Of a stretch of DNA of 64,000 nt, positions 42,319-52,825 are shown piece by piece. A program made the position numbers and the translations under genes. Below the pieces are notes generated by a model. It saw nothing but the letters and a program-made list of their open reading frames with translations, made no database searches and had not been told where the DNA came from. The stretch's first letter is position 1. Each line of letters begins with the position of its first letter. This DNA comes from Acanthosepion esculentum (lineage: Eukaryota > Mollusca > Cephalopoda > Sepiida > Sepiidae). The stretch is from positions 19,812,185-19,876,184 of the forward strand of contig OZ038496.1 of NCBI GenBank assembly GCA_964036315.1, in the 5' to 3' direction.

Positions 42319-42623
42319 CAGTGCCAGATTTACCTATAGGTTTAGGAGGCTGAAGCCTAGTGCCTCAAAATCTAGGGAGCCTCCAAGCAAGGTGTTTAAT
42401 ATTTTTGACACTGTCATAGGCCTTCCTTACACATGCTGTCATAATGCATTGTTGACTCTAAATAACCCTTCAGTAATTTTAAACACCTGTCATCACCCTT
42501 GGCTTTACTCAAATGGTTTAATTTAACACTCCTCCATTTTCCTCTACTTGTGAGAATGAGGCATTTGGAGGGGCCTCACAAGTGGAATAGTTTAGGGCCT
42601 CTCTTCATCTAAATCCAGCCCTG
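42319..42623. mobile_element. hAT-type MITE (305 bp)
   Basis: The ends CAGTGCCAGATTTA and (complement) CAGGGCTGGATTTA form terminal inverted repeats. They are flanked by 8-bp duplications ACTATAAT (42311-42318) and ACTATAAC (42624-42631). 8-bp duplications with CAG..CTG-type ends are hAT superfamily traits. No coding capacity. Confidence 0.85.
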
Positions 42624-43076
42624 ACTATAACTACTAGTCTACATGCAGGGTGCTACAAAATAAAAATTTGGGGATTAAATCAGATGTTAAAAGTGGTGGG
42701 GCTAAATCATATTAAGTTCTAAGGATTCTTGATTCCATATTTTTTTCTCATAAAAAGAAAATTTTTTTTATATCACACTTTCCTATTGTAAACAGTTTTC
42801 ATTTTGATTGTAAATATGCAATTTTTTTTTTTTTTTTCAGAAATAAGACCAATAGACTTTTCTATATATAAGATTTATGCAAAAGTTTTAGACACTAATG
42901 TTAAAAAAAAATGAAACTTTCTGATTTATTTAGAAAATTAATGGCAGTAATGAAATTTTAGTTATCAGGGTAAGTGCCAGCAATGTATAATAAAAAGAAA
43001 AGACATCTAAATGTTCACATGTATAAAGAAAGACTTTGAATTTTTCTCTTTTATTTTGAAAATTAATGACAGTAAT

Positions 43077-43360
43077 CAGTAGCAGACTGGCCCACCGGAA
43101 TACCAGGAAATTTCCCAGTGGGCCCCAAAATGATGGTCCATCACTTTAGAAATAACTGAAAAGAGTAAAAGTTAAAATAAAATTATTACATAGATGCTGG
43201 GAAGATTTAAATAAGACTTCTTTGATGCAATAATTTCTTTCAGTAGATAATAGTAGATAATAGATATCCTCAGTTCCTTGTTTTCGGATTAAGTGGGTAC
43301 TTTTGACTGGGCCCTTTTACAAGTTTTCCTGCTAGAAATTTTTGACCCAGTCTGCCACTG
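43077..43360. mobile_element. hAT-type MITE (284 bp)
   Basis: The ends CAGTAGCAGACTGGCCCA and (complement) CAGTGGCAGACTGGGTCA are terminal inverted repeats. Flanks are ACAGTAAT (43069-43076) and GCTGTAAT (43361-43368), a 6-of-8 duplication. Subterminal GTGGGCC and GGGCCC segments differ from the element at 42319, so it is another subfamily. Confidence 0.8.
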
Positions 43361-43554
43361 GCTGTAATGATTTTAGACAAATGATACAGCTCAGCTCAAT
43401 AGCATTGTCATAGGTTGAGGCCAAGTGGACAAAATTAGTTTTCTTCTTAGCTCTCAGTTTCAGCAAAACATGGTGTGGTTTTAGTCCCCCCATGGTGCCA
43501 GGGATGCTCTAAACAGAACAGGATACAAAAACAATGTTTCTATTTAATAATGTG

Positions 43555-43557
<3 letters not shown>

Positions 43558-43590
<33 letters not shown>
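43558..43590. repeat. (TA)n microsatellite
   Basis: Uninterrupted TA run. Confidence 0.95.
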
Positions 43591-43591
<1 letters not shown>

Positions 43592-44223
43592 TTGCATGAA
43601 TTTGTTGGTGTGTATCTGTATATCAGCATGTACAATATATAATTATAACAGTGTATGTTTTTGTGTGTGTGTTTATAGGGGCTACATCAAATTGACAAGA
43701 CATTTTGAGGAAATGCCAGTTGAGTCATGAACCGACAGTCCATTTTTATTAGCTTTATTGATTAATGAACATATCCTTTGTGTCTGTGTAGATATGTACA
43801 CTTCACTGTTTATCAATACAATTTCCTGATCATGCACACATTAGTCTGTATGACTCTCTCTTACTCTCTTTAGATTTAGAGAGAGAGAGAGAGAATTGTG
43901 TAGATGTCTGATTCATCGTATGTAGGCTGATATCTCTGTTGACTCTGGTGTACAGTTTTGTTCTATGTTGTCATCCTTTATTTTCTATGAAATGTCTTTT
44001 AAATTAGATACAATTTTCTTATCATATGAGAAGTTCCATTCTGATTAATATCACTATCATGTGTATCTTCACCCATTAGGATTATTGAGATACCACATGT
44101 ACTGCAGCTGTAGTGGGTATGTCTAGAACAAAATCTATCCCTCTCCAGATTAGTTTTGAATTCAGAATTGTTCTTTTCCAAAACTTGTTGCCCTGTCAAT
44201 GTTAAGCAATTAATGCCTATTGT
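43591..44223. other. Gene-free stretch, nothing recognised
   Basis: A (GA)n run lies at 43878-43894. The minus-strand 66-codon ORF at 43999 has no known motif. Confidence 0.5.
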
Positions 44224-44420
44224 AAAATCTGGATAATTATAATATTTAAAATAAAATATGGTATTATAAAATTTAAAACAAAATAAAAATAAAATCTGGT
44301 ATTATTTATAAAATTAAAAATAAAATAATTAAATTAAAATAAAATCTGGTATTATTTATAAAATTTAAGATAAAATAATTAAATTAAAAAATAAAATTTA
44401 AAATAAAAATCTGATATTAA
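44224..44420. repeat. AT-rich tandem repeat, period about 50 bp
   Basis: AAAATCTGGTATTATTTATA occurs near 44291 and 44341, with an earlier diverged unit (AAAATCTGGATAATTATAAT at 44225) and a final one (AAAATCTGATATTAATTAT at 44405). Confidence 0.75.
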
Positions 44421-44839
44421 TTATCGTTTTGTGCCTATAGCCCAATAATTCTCACAGTTCCAAAAATGCGACTGTGAGCATTAGTGGGTTAAAATCTCCA
44501 TCTGTCTATTATTTTGGAGAAGTAAACTGACTCCTCCCTTCCACTAGGTTGGTGTGAGACCTTGAGCAAGTCTTAGCAATCCCTCTCTCCCTGTGCCAAG
44601 GATACAGTGAAGTCAGTGGCAGCAGGCTGGTGGATTGCAGTTGCTGACCCCTGTCTACATTGCACTGTTTGGTCAGCATTGTTCCCTTCTACAGATTGAT
44701 GAGTTCCCCAGCAGAACCAACAATTGGAGATACCTTGTACAGTTAGCATGCTTTTGGCTAATGCCTTTTACGCAAATTCCCAAAAGGCTAGAATCTCAAA
44801 CCTTAAATAGCAATGTCCGTAGAGATGGTGTTTTTATCA

Positions 44840-45010
44840 AAACACTTGGTGTACGTGAACTACTGTGAGTGTCTGAGTTGGGTGTTAGGAAGAGTATCTA
44901 GCCTTGTAAATCCTTGCCTCAAATCATTATTACAATAGATCCTCTGTCAGGCAGGACTCACCTGCTGTATGCTAGGTTAATCCCTGTCCTGCCTCAACAG
45001 AAAGCTAGCT
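44840..45010 (-). repeat. Dispersed repeat G, inverted copy of 40950-41125
   Basis: TGAGTGTCTGAGTTGGGTGT, AGAGTATCTAGCCTTGTAAA, TCTGTCAGGCAGGACTCACC and AATCCCTGTCCTGCCTCAAC are the complements of modules at 40950-41125. The adjoining 44461-44840 is of similar, higher GC and may belong to the same element; it has no known motif. Confidence 0.65.
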
Positions 45011-45079
45011 ATCTATCTATGTATATATGAGTTTAAATTTTGTGTTATCATTCTTGTAGACTGGGGTTTTTTTTGTATC

Positions 45080-45575
45080 ATTTTATCCTAAGCAAGGAAA
45101 TAAAAAGATGTAAGGGGTTACTGAGTATGAAAGAAACAAAGAAAAATAAAAGAACAGGATTCAAGGAGACAAAGGATGATGATTGACATTGCATTTAAAT
45201 TTTTGAAGATCATAGTTGACAGGAAAGGACAATGTTGGAAGAGCTCCACAAGTGAGAATTCTGAGAGAAAAAAAAACTATGATTATAGAACTTATGATTG
45301 CAACTGTCAGTTTCAACAGTGAAACTATGAGATCTAGCTGCCAAGAGAGTACTATGCTTAAATCCATAAAGTTGAGGTATCAACGAGGAAAGCTCATTAG
45401 AACGATTACCATGTAAATAATTATAGAAAAGGCATGGAGAAGTTACAGCAGTGGGAGGGTGACTGAAGCTGAAATACCAAGTCAGGACCGATAATATTGC
45501 TGATTCTTCTTTGGATTTTGTCAAGAAGCTCTAAATATATAGCAGAAGCACCAAACCAAATGTGTTTGGTCAACT
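45080..45575 (-). mobile_element. LINE 3' end, jockey/CR1-like (copy A7)
   Basis: The minus strand reads LIPQLYGFKHSTLLAARSHS, FTVETDSCNHKFYNHSFFFS and FPVNYDLQKFKCNVNHHPLS across two frames (45161-45524). The 3'UTR ends in the complement of CCTTGCTTAGGATAAAA at 45080. 5'-truncated with one frameshift. Confidence 0.8.
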
Positions 45576-45639
45576 AAGGTCAATGAGCCCCAATAACCGT
45601 ATTATTTTATGGGGGTTTAGACTATTTTTATTTTCTTCG

Positions 45640-45760
45640 ACTGAACCTCATATGCACTTCTGTTTAACCCATAGATGGAGGAAGATGAAATCATCTTTTT
45701 CCAATGTCATTTGAACCTTTCACATAAATTCTGTTTTCCATGCCAGTAATTGTTAAGCTA
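45640..45760 (-). mobile_element. Possible SINE remnant (family S3), antisense
   Basis: TTTAACCCATAGATGGAGG, then GATGAAATCATCTTTTTCC and ATTTGAACC resemble the antisense SINE at 60478-60600. Weak match. Confidence 0.35.
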
Positions 45761-45981
45761 TCTACACATCTACTTATTAATATTTTATTATGATTCACCG
45801 AATGTTTTTGTGTCCATCTGACTGTCATCAAATTTTCCATCATTATTTATGTGGCATGAGAGCATGTGTTTTGCCCATTCATCTTTTGAAAATTCCATAA
45901 CTTTTAGTTAGGGTATTGATTTATAATATAAACATAATGCTAAAATAGACCCTCACTTTGTATACATCATGTTATCTAAAC

Positions 45982-46103
45982 CAACGGTCACCAACCTTTT
46001 GAACTTTATGGCCCACTAAATGCATAATTTTAAACTTGGGGGAACCATGAAAAATTTTGCCCAGACCACCAGTGGTCCATGGACCACTAGTTGGTGACCA
46101 CTG
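45982..46103. mobile_element. hAT-type MITE (122 bp), perfect 8-bp duplication
   Basis: ATCTAAAC at 45974-45981 and 46104-46111. The ends CAACGGTCACCAACCTTTT and (complement) CAGTGGTCACCAACTAGTGG are terminal inverted repeats. A GTGGTCCATGGACCAC inner palindrome is near the right end. Confidence 0.9.
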
Positions 46104-46439
46104 ATCTAAACCATGTCTTTTCTTTTGTTTAACAATATATAGTAGATATTTAGTGAAAAATTTCCTATTTAGAAACCAAAGTTATGACCTTTCTCCCATG
46201 ATATTTTCCCCTGTGATTTTTTTCTGGTCTCCAGAAAAAAAAGACCTAAAAGTAATTGTGTTGTTATGTTTACATTTGTAGTATGAGCAGTGGCCACCAG
46301 GAGGCTATAAATGTTTATAATAACGTTTATTAACTTATAAGTCCTGAGTTCACAGTTATGCCTGTGTTTAAAAAAAGACAAATCTACATTTCAAAATCAT
46401 CGATAATTGAAATCTTAATGAAAATCCTTCAGATACTTA

Positions 46440-46725
46440 AATTATATAGAGCTGTATTTGTGAAAGTTTCATGCTTTTCCTGATCAAATTTTCTAAGGAA
46501 TCATAATTCTTCAGTTAATGATTGTATAAGTTCATTACCAGATCTGCAACTATAAAATACCCATGGAAATTCCACTATTGCGTCATTAAATATTTGAGCT
46601 TAACAACCTTTAGAAAATATTACAATAACAATCATAATTATGAATGCAGGTCATTATTTAAAGAAGTAAGAGGGTACAAATAAAAAGATTCAAGATTGAT
46701 GAGGTTTTCCATTTCACTGCGGAGA
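46440..46725 (+). repeat. Dispersed repeat F, paired with 37555-37845
   Basis: TGTATAAGTTCATTACCAG, TATTTGAGCTTAACAACCTT, AATATTACAATAACAATCAT, AAGAAGTAAGAGGGTACAAA. Same order and orientation as the first copy. Confidence 0.65.
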
Positions 46726-46802
46726 GCATGACTTGTTTTTTCTTTTTCTTTCAGTGCAATGAATACATTAACTTACTAACAGAGGAACAAGCACAATCAC
46801 AC

Positions 46803-46831
46803 ACACACATCTATATCTATCTATCTATCTA

Positions 46832-46865
<34 letters not shown>
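46803..46865. repeat. (CA)n(TATC)n(CT)n(TA)n compound microsatellite
   Basis: Four simple-repeat blocks in succession. Confidence 0.95.
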
Positions 46866-47156
46866 AAATAGATAGGTTGATTAATAAAACAAGGACAAAT
46901 CAAAGGGTACCAATATAATTAGTAAGATAAACATTTATTAAATATTAACTATATAACAAAAATGAAGCACGAAGAGAGATGTTTTATGTTTGGAATTTTC
47001 GGACATGCCTGTGTCCTTCATCAATGGTCCAAGGAACAAACAGAAAAATGGGAATTACTAACCAACAGATGATTTTGTAGATATGGTATTTTCCAGTGGA
47101 AATCATATTATTAGCAAAAAACAGACCTCTGTCTGATTCCTCAAAAGTGCAAAACT

Positions 47157-47158
<2 letters not shown>
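46866..47158. other. Stretch between two microsatellites with a folded motif
   Basis: The reverse complement of about 46998-47032 reads TTGATGAAGGAC-loop-GTCCGAAA, an arrangement also seen in the palindromic family at 52826 (TGAAGAAGGCC-loop-GGCCGAAA). No gene. Confidence 0.45.

Positions 47159-47239
<81 letters not shown>
47159..47239. repeat. (TA)n microsatellite, about 81 bp
   Basis: Among the longest uninterrupted TA runs in the window. Confidence 0.95.
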
Positions 47240-47242
<3 letters not shown>

Positions 47243-47424
47243 GGTTTTTGCCTACAGGTGAGAGACCTTATTTGCCACTTGTTCTAGTCATCTAGTCATT
47301 AGTTTGAATCTGTATATCATTTCCCAGTGTTTTTGGAATTACTTTTACTGTCTGTAAACAGGCAGGCAGACAGACAGGCACAGACACTCGTGTGTGCATA
47401 CGTTTTTATGTTTTTATAATCTTT

Positions 47425-48260
47425 TCACTATAAGCAAGGCAATGAGGCCACTAACATGCAGTGAGTTACTGAGTGTGAAAGAATATAAGAAAAATATTAC
47501 TAAGGAGGGAAAACAAAGAAAGAACAGAAAATTAAGAAGTCAGAAGATAATGCCTGACATTGCATTTCAATTTTTGAAGATGAATATTGGCTGGAAAGCC
47601 AGAAGAGAAAAATGAAAAGTGCAAGAAAATAAACTGTTATCATCAAATTTACAATTACATCTTGCTATTTCAATTATAGAAAGATGAGATGTTGTTGCCA
47701 ATCTAGTATTGAGCTTAAATACATAATGTCTAGGTACCATAGAGGAAAGTAATATTTATTTTGTGTAAGATACAAAAATGTGGCATAAGGCCAAAAAGGC
47801 AGTGGATGGAGAAGGCTAGTTTTCTTCTGTCTTATAATTAAACTTAGCTAGTCACAATAACTGATCCAAGCACACCACAGTATTTCTTACACCAAAAGAA
47901 CACATTCTTACTAAGCATTTTTACTACAGCCACCATCAAAGTCTCTGTGTAGTCCTAACTAGTTCCCATATGTACAATTTGTCTGTGGTGGGCAGGGAAT
48001 AAAAATAACAATATTTAAAAGAGAGGAAAGTTCATCAGAACAATTACCATGAAAATATTTATAGAAAAGGCACAAGGAAGCTACATTATGGCAGTGACTG
48101 AAGCTAAGATGCCAGGTCAGGACCAATTACATTGCAACTTCTCCTTTTGATTTTATCAATGATTTCTAAATGCATAGTAGAAGCACCGGGTCATATGTGG
48201 CAGCAATATTCTAAGCATGGATGAATGGCAGATTTGCAACAGTTATCAATGTAAAAAAAT
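47425..48260 (-). mobile_element. LINE 3' end, jockey/CR1-like (copy A8), split by an insertion
   Basis: The 3' part is 47425-47740 (complement of CCTTGCTTATAG, then the tail-coding region, heavily degraded). The 5' part is 48032-48260 (complement of TAAATATTTTCATGGTAATTG, FYKYFHG-region, and the EILDKI region). The two parts are contiguous in the other copies, so 47751-48021 is an insertion. Confidence 0.75.
47751..48021. mobile_element. 271-bp insertion with 10-bp target duplication, unknown family
   Basis: AGAGGAAAGT occurs at 47741-47750 and 48022-48031, and the LINE is continuous across it when the insert is removed. The ends AATATTTATTTTGTG and (complement) AAATATTGTTATTTT are weakly inverted. 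No tRNA boxes, poly-A or coding content are seen. No second copy was noticed in the window. Confidence 0.75.
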
Positions 48261-48319
48261 GTAAAAATTTTGAAATTTGTAATCTGGAGTTCTTTTCTAT
48301 ATATTATTATCAGTTAAAA

Positions 48320-48779
48320 CAGTGGTTCCTAAACTTTTTTCTCTGGGACACATTTTCAGAATAAAAATTTGCTCATGCCTCACCAAATTTTATGTGATAA
48401 AAAGTACATTTAAAAATAAAAAGCAGAGAGTGGGTTAAGGCAAGATAACTGTGGATTCGAAGACAGAACATTATCATTGATAACTCTTTCCTCCAATTTG
48501 CAGACCCTAGTTACTATATTCTGAATACTTGATATAATGCAAAAATATCACAATGATAAAATCAGTCAGTAATTATTTAGAACTATTTATACTGGGACTC
48601 ATGCATGAAATTACAAGTAATCCATAATAATATTTTAAATTTTGAAATCATATTTATTTTGGCATATGAATTTTTTGAAACTGTTTATAAATCATTGATT
48701 GTCTTACAATCATTTTGCTTTACCTGATATCCTTTTCCACTGCACCTATGAGGTGTGCCACACTGTTTGGGACCCACTG
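48320..48779. mobile_element. hAT-type MITE (460 bp)
   Basis: The ends CAGTGGTTCCTAAACTTTTT and (complement) CAGTGGGTCCCAAACAGTGT are terminal inverted repeats. Flanks are AGTTAAAA (48312-48319) and AGTTAAAC (48780-48787), a 7-of-8 duplication. The subterminal GGGACACATTTTC is matched by GGTGTGCCACACTG. No transposase. Confidence 0.85.
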
Positions 48780-48834
48780 AGTTAAACACTCCAGATTATG
48801 AATTTAAAAAAAAATTTTCATTTTTTTAAATTTT

Positions 48835-49375
48835 TTAATGAGTATCACCCCAAGCAAGGCAGTACAGCCACTAAGATGCAAGGGGTTAGAGGGTGTGGAG
48901 GAATTAGGAACAGAAACGTTAGTAATGAGTAGAAAGAGAAAAGAGTAATCAGAAGGACTGTAGATAGCAATTATTGCATTTAAATTTTTGCAGATTAGAG
49001 TTGTCTGGAAAGCATGGAGCCAGAAGGGAGTTCCACAAGCAAGAAATGCAAGAAAAGAAACTGTTAGCATATGGCTTCATCGAGCTAGTGCAACTGTAAA
49101 TTGATGAAATCTCACCGCCAATCTAGTATTCATACAGTCTAGCCACTATAGCGAAGAGCTCATCCAAACAATGAGCATGAAAGTGTTTATAAAAAAGGCA
49201 GAGAGAGGCAACCTTACAGTGGTGGGCAAGTGACTGAAGCTGAGCCACCAGATCAGGACCAATAATATTGCTGATTCTTCTTTGGATCTTATCAAGGAGT
49301 TTCAGGTAAATAGCAGGGGCATCAGACCATATATAGCAGAAATATTTTAATCATGGACGAACTTGAAAAAATTTT
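48835..49375 (-). mobile_element. LINE 3' end, jockey/CR1-like (copy A9)
   Basis: Minus-strand ORF 48804-49070 reads MLTVSFLAFLACGTPFWLHA in one frame, while the true frame gives 'LWNSLLAPCFPDNSNLQKFK'-like residues. The 3'UTR ends in the complement of ACTGCCTTGCTTGGGGTGAT. It reaches back to the EILDKI region (49270-49310). It lies 55 bp after the hAT-type MITE. Confidence 0.75.
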
Positions 49376-50511
49376 AGCATGTCATGTCTTTTGAGCAGAT
49401 TTGTTTTACCTTTGTTCAATATACAATCATTTTACATACCAAACTGGACTCCCTATTAACTTTTATAAAATTTAATTAAAAAATATTACTTTAATATTCA
49501 TGATCTGCAGTGCTTAATCTATTGTAATATGAAAAAAATTGATTATTTCCAGTCACAGTTCCAATTATGCAATTCTACCAATGAACGCTTTGATCAAATC
49601 ATTTGTTTGTTTTTGAATCCATTTTTCTTGTAGTTTTTTCCACACTAACAAGCATTTGTAATTCACTTGAATTTTGACACCAATCTAATTAGTTCCTACT
49701 TTCATCAGAACAAATTCAAACCATACTTTCAAAATCTACAAATTTCATAAAAATAACATGACAAAATATGAAGCTACTATCCACACGATCTCATCAACCA
49801 TATCCCACACTAGCCATGATAGTCATCAAAATGTAGTTGTATGAACTGATATCCTTCTGTGGTTGTAAAATGGTCATGTCATGTTGCTTCAGCCAGTTTG
49901 AGCTGTAAGGCTCACATATATTGAATTTGATCTGTTTGTTGCATTGGCTGTTCAATCCCTTTTAGAAATCAATTGTTATCAAAAGAGTCTGAAAGAAAGA
50001 GAAAGTATCAACTGATTGTTATCTAGCATTTATTTTCCTTTTTCTTAACACTGGGTGAGGAAGGTGACAAATTTGGTCATGTCTTCTTTCTGTTCAATCC
50101 CTACACCTGAGGTGGAACTGAAATGTCAAAACCAAATGACAAGAGTTCATTGAGCATGCAGCTAACACCTGATTGAAACCCCAAGCAGTGTTTATATTAG
50201 GTTTTCCAACAAAGACATAACTTTAATGAATCCTTCTGGTTATAATTTTAATTTTGGAATTTCTTCATTTGATTACTTGGTGAGTTCAAATCCCTTCTGG
50301 CCCAATTTCTGGTCCACAATTATATCACCTCATTTACAGATGCTTCAAATGATCTCACCTATTACCAAATAGGTTCTCTTTTACTGTCTCTCCACATAGT
50401 CTCTTTCAGCTGTCCAGCCACTTGCATATTTGGAAATAAATTCATGGTGAAGTCATTTGCAAAGCCTAAGATGAATTCTGCTTTTTTATTTATCTATTTC
50501 TTTGTTTATTT
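49376..50511. other. Gene-free stretch, nothing recognised
   Basis: Balanced to AT-rich sequence with no repeats or motif that I can identify. Confidence 0.5.
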
Positions 50512-50735
50512 ATATATTTATTGTCGGGTCACTCACATCATACCAGCAGTGATAGCCTTGTGTTCACAAGAATAAAAACATACAAAGAAATAACACTAAA
50601 AGCATGTTAAATTGTAAATTAAAATCATATCATTTTATTTATTTCTGTGTACTTGTGTGTGTGTGTATTTTAGTTATGTGTTTTAAGGTTGCATGTAATA
50701 GAGCAAAAAAGTTACTTTGTCTTATGACAAGCAAG
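50512..50735 (+). repeat. Dispersed repeat H, inverted copy of 28555-28790
   Basis: CACTCACATCATACCAGCAG, AGCCTTGTGTTCACAAGAAT, TAAATTGTAAATTAAAATCA, AGGTTGCATGTAATAG. The likely boundary is just past CTTATGACAAGCAAGG. Confidence 0.65.
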
Positions 50736-50999
50736 GTGCTGAGGAGAGATGATGGATGTCTTGACACTTTGAGGGTCTATAGCAAAGAGAGTGAGTTCAG
50801 CATTTTTTTGGCACAAAGAATCTGTTTTGTGGGCAGGAAAGTTTTCTGTTGCATGCTGGGAGAAATTTTATTTATTTATTTTATTTTAAGCAAAATTTTA
50901 ATGTTATTTGTTTTATTTTATTTTACTTTATTTATGATATTTATTATTATTTTATAGTTTTATTTTAATTTATTAATAATAATGTGCCTAGAATATCCA

Positions 51000-52105
51000 A
51001 AATGGGGTGTAGGTGTGAAAGACATGTGAAAGACATTCACACACGCGCGCATGATTTGGCAAGCGCTAGGCTTGGCCGTAAATGGGGTCAAGCTGCCTGC
51101 TGCATATGCAGCTTGGCTCTAATGCACGTGATGCCGGCGATGAGAATCCAAGGAGCTGCAATGAAGCGTTTGCTCGTTTGGTTTGTGCGACAACGAAAAG
51201 CCGCTAACCGTTTGCCGGCATTAGCTTTGAAATAGATTGGGAGGAAGCCCTGCTGTTTTAGCGCAAAAACTCCTCGTCAGGTCTGGGATGCAGCCTGGGC
51301 TAGGGAAAAAGGTTTAAAGAATTGGAAAATGGACTGCTGAGGGCGGAACCATTTTCACTCAGCACGTATGCAGGTTTTTTTTTCAGTAAAGAATAAAGGA
51401 AGTGCTTATTTTGGTAAGATGCGACAATTAAAGCAAAAGTGTTGACAAAGTCGAATATGTCATTTGTAGCTCAATGTCAGACCTGGTAGCAGGGATAAAA
51501 AAGCTGAATTTCAATGGCCCTGCACCCATTCCAGAATTTGAGGTCAAATGTTTTCTTCCACTCCACTGCATGCACTGACCTGTTTCTTCCCGCGCATAGC
51601 GTGACCTTAAATTAATCTGCATTTAGGAAATACCCAACCGGAAAAACATTTTTAAGGGTTGACCGATTGTCGATTTGCACTCTGTTTGGGGGGTGCTCAG
51701 AGTTGAAACTTCACATGGTGACTCCCAATGGCCTCCTCATAAATCTGGCTGGTTTTTGCTAAAAACCGACATGTGGTTCAGGCGCAATCTGGGCATATTG
51801 TTTTTTTGGTTTTATCGATTTTCTGCGCTGTTTAGGGGTCCGTAGTCATGAAACTTCTGGACAACACTTCTAATGGTAGACTCTAAGAGGGTGTCAAATT
51901 TGGTTGAAATGCGATCATCCTTACTGTAAGCAGAGTTTTTTGATTATCGATTTTTTCGGAACCAGAGTCCGAACTCAAAAATCAGGCTCCGTCATGTCCT
52001 TACGGCAGCCATTTGCAAACTTGTGGTGAAAACTGCATCGAAATCGGGTGAGAAATGCGGCCTGGGGAAGGTAACAATGCCCACAACAGACACACAGACA
52101 GACAA
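51000..52105. other. Compositional island, GC-richer than all neighbours, unidentified
   Basis: From about 51000 (ACACGCGCGCATG) to the ACAGACACACAGACAGACAA end near 52100, the G+C is visibly higher than the AT-rich flanks and CpGs are frequent. The plus ORF 50984-51235 (83 codons, Arg/Ala/Met-rich, ending RQRKAANRLPALALK) lies at its left end and I do not recognise it. The right half has repeated GGTTTTATCGATTTTCTG / GATTATCGATTTTTTCGG phrases and no long frame. Nothing else in the window matches it. It could be an unrecognised transposon 3' end or foreign DNA. Confidence 0.45.
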
Positions 52106-52154
52106 CATGAGAAATATAGATAGTAGATAGTAAATTTCTTGTTTGTACCATTTA

Positions 52155-52612
52155 CTTTTTTTTTAATCATTTCACCCCAAGCAAGGCAATAATGCCACTT
52201 GGAGTCGAGGGGTTACTGGAAGCAAATGATAATGACAAGACTTTAGCGAGAAGTACAAGAAAGGACAATAAAAGAACATGTTCCATGAAAATAGAAGATG
52301 TCGATTAGCATTGTATTTAAATTTTTGAAGATTGTAGGTGACAGGGAAGCAAGAAATTAGAACGGAGTTCCACAGGTGAGAAGTGTGGGAAAAGAAACTA
52401 TTAGAAGAGAACTGACAGTTAGATATAGCTAGTACAATAGTAAAATGGTGAGACCTAGTTGCCAATCTTGGAGCATGCTTATATTCATGCAGTCTAGACA
52501 CCAAGTAAGAAATTTTGTCAGAACAATTTCCATAAAAATATTTGTATGAAAGGCAGAGGGAAGCCATATATTGGTGAGAAAGTGACTGAAGCCAAAATTC
52601 CAGGTCAGGATT
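52155..52612 (-). mobile_element. LINE 3' end, jockey/CR1-like (copy A10)
   Basis: The minus ORF 52172-52567 reads in frame MASLCLSYKYFYGNCSDKIS, RLHEYKHAPRLATRSHHFTI, FFSHTSHLWNSVLISCFPVT and YNLQKFKYNANRHLLFS, 131 codons with read-through into the 3'UTR. One of the better preserved copies. The 3' end is ATTGCCTTGCTTGGGGTGAA on the minus strand. Confidence 0.8.
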
Positions 52613-52825
52613 TCTTTATTTAAATATTTTACCCTTGCTGTAAAAAATAAGAGTGTATTTTGTTATGTCTTTACTTTTATTGGGATTTTGCACGTGACTG
52701 TTTAAATATGTTTTCCAATTATTTTACAAGTACATCACCAATTTTCTGGTATACTTTGTTCCAGATAATTGATTTTATCAGACCAACAGAAATCACATGA
52801 TAACAATTCAATAATAAGCCTTTTG

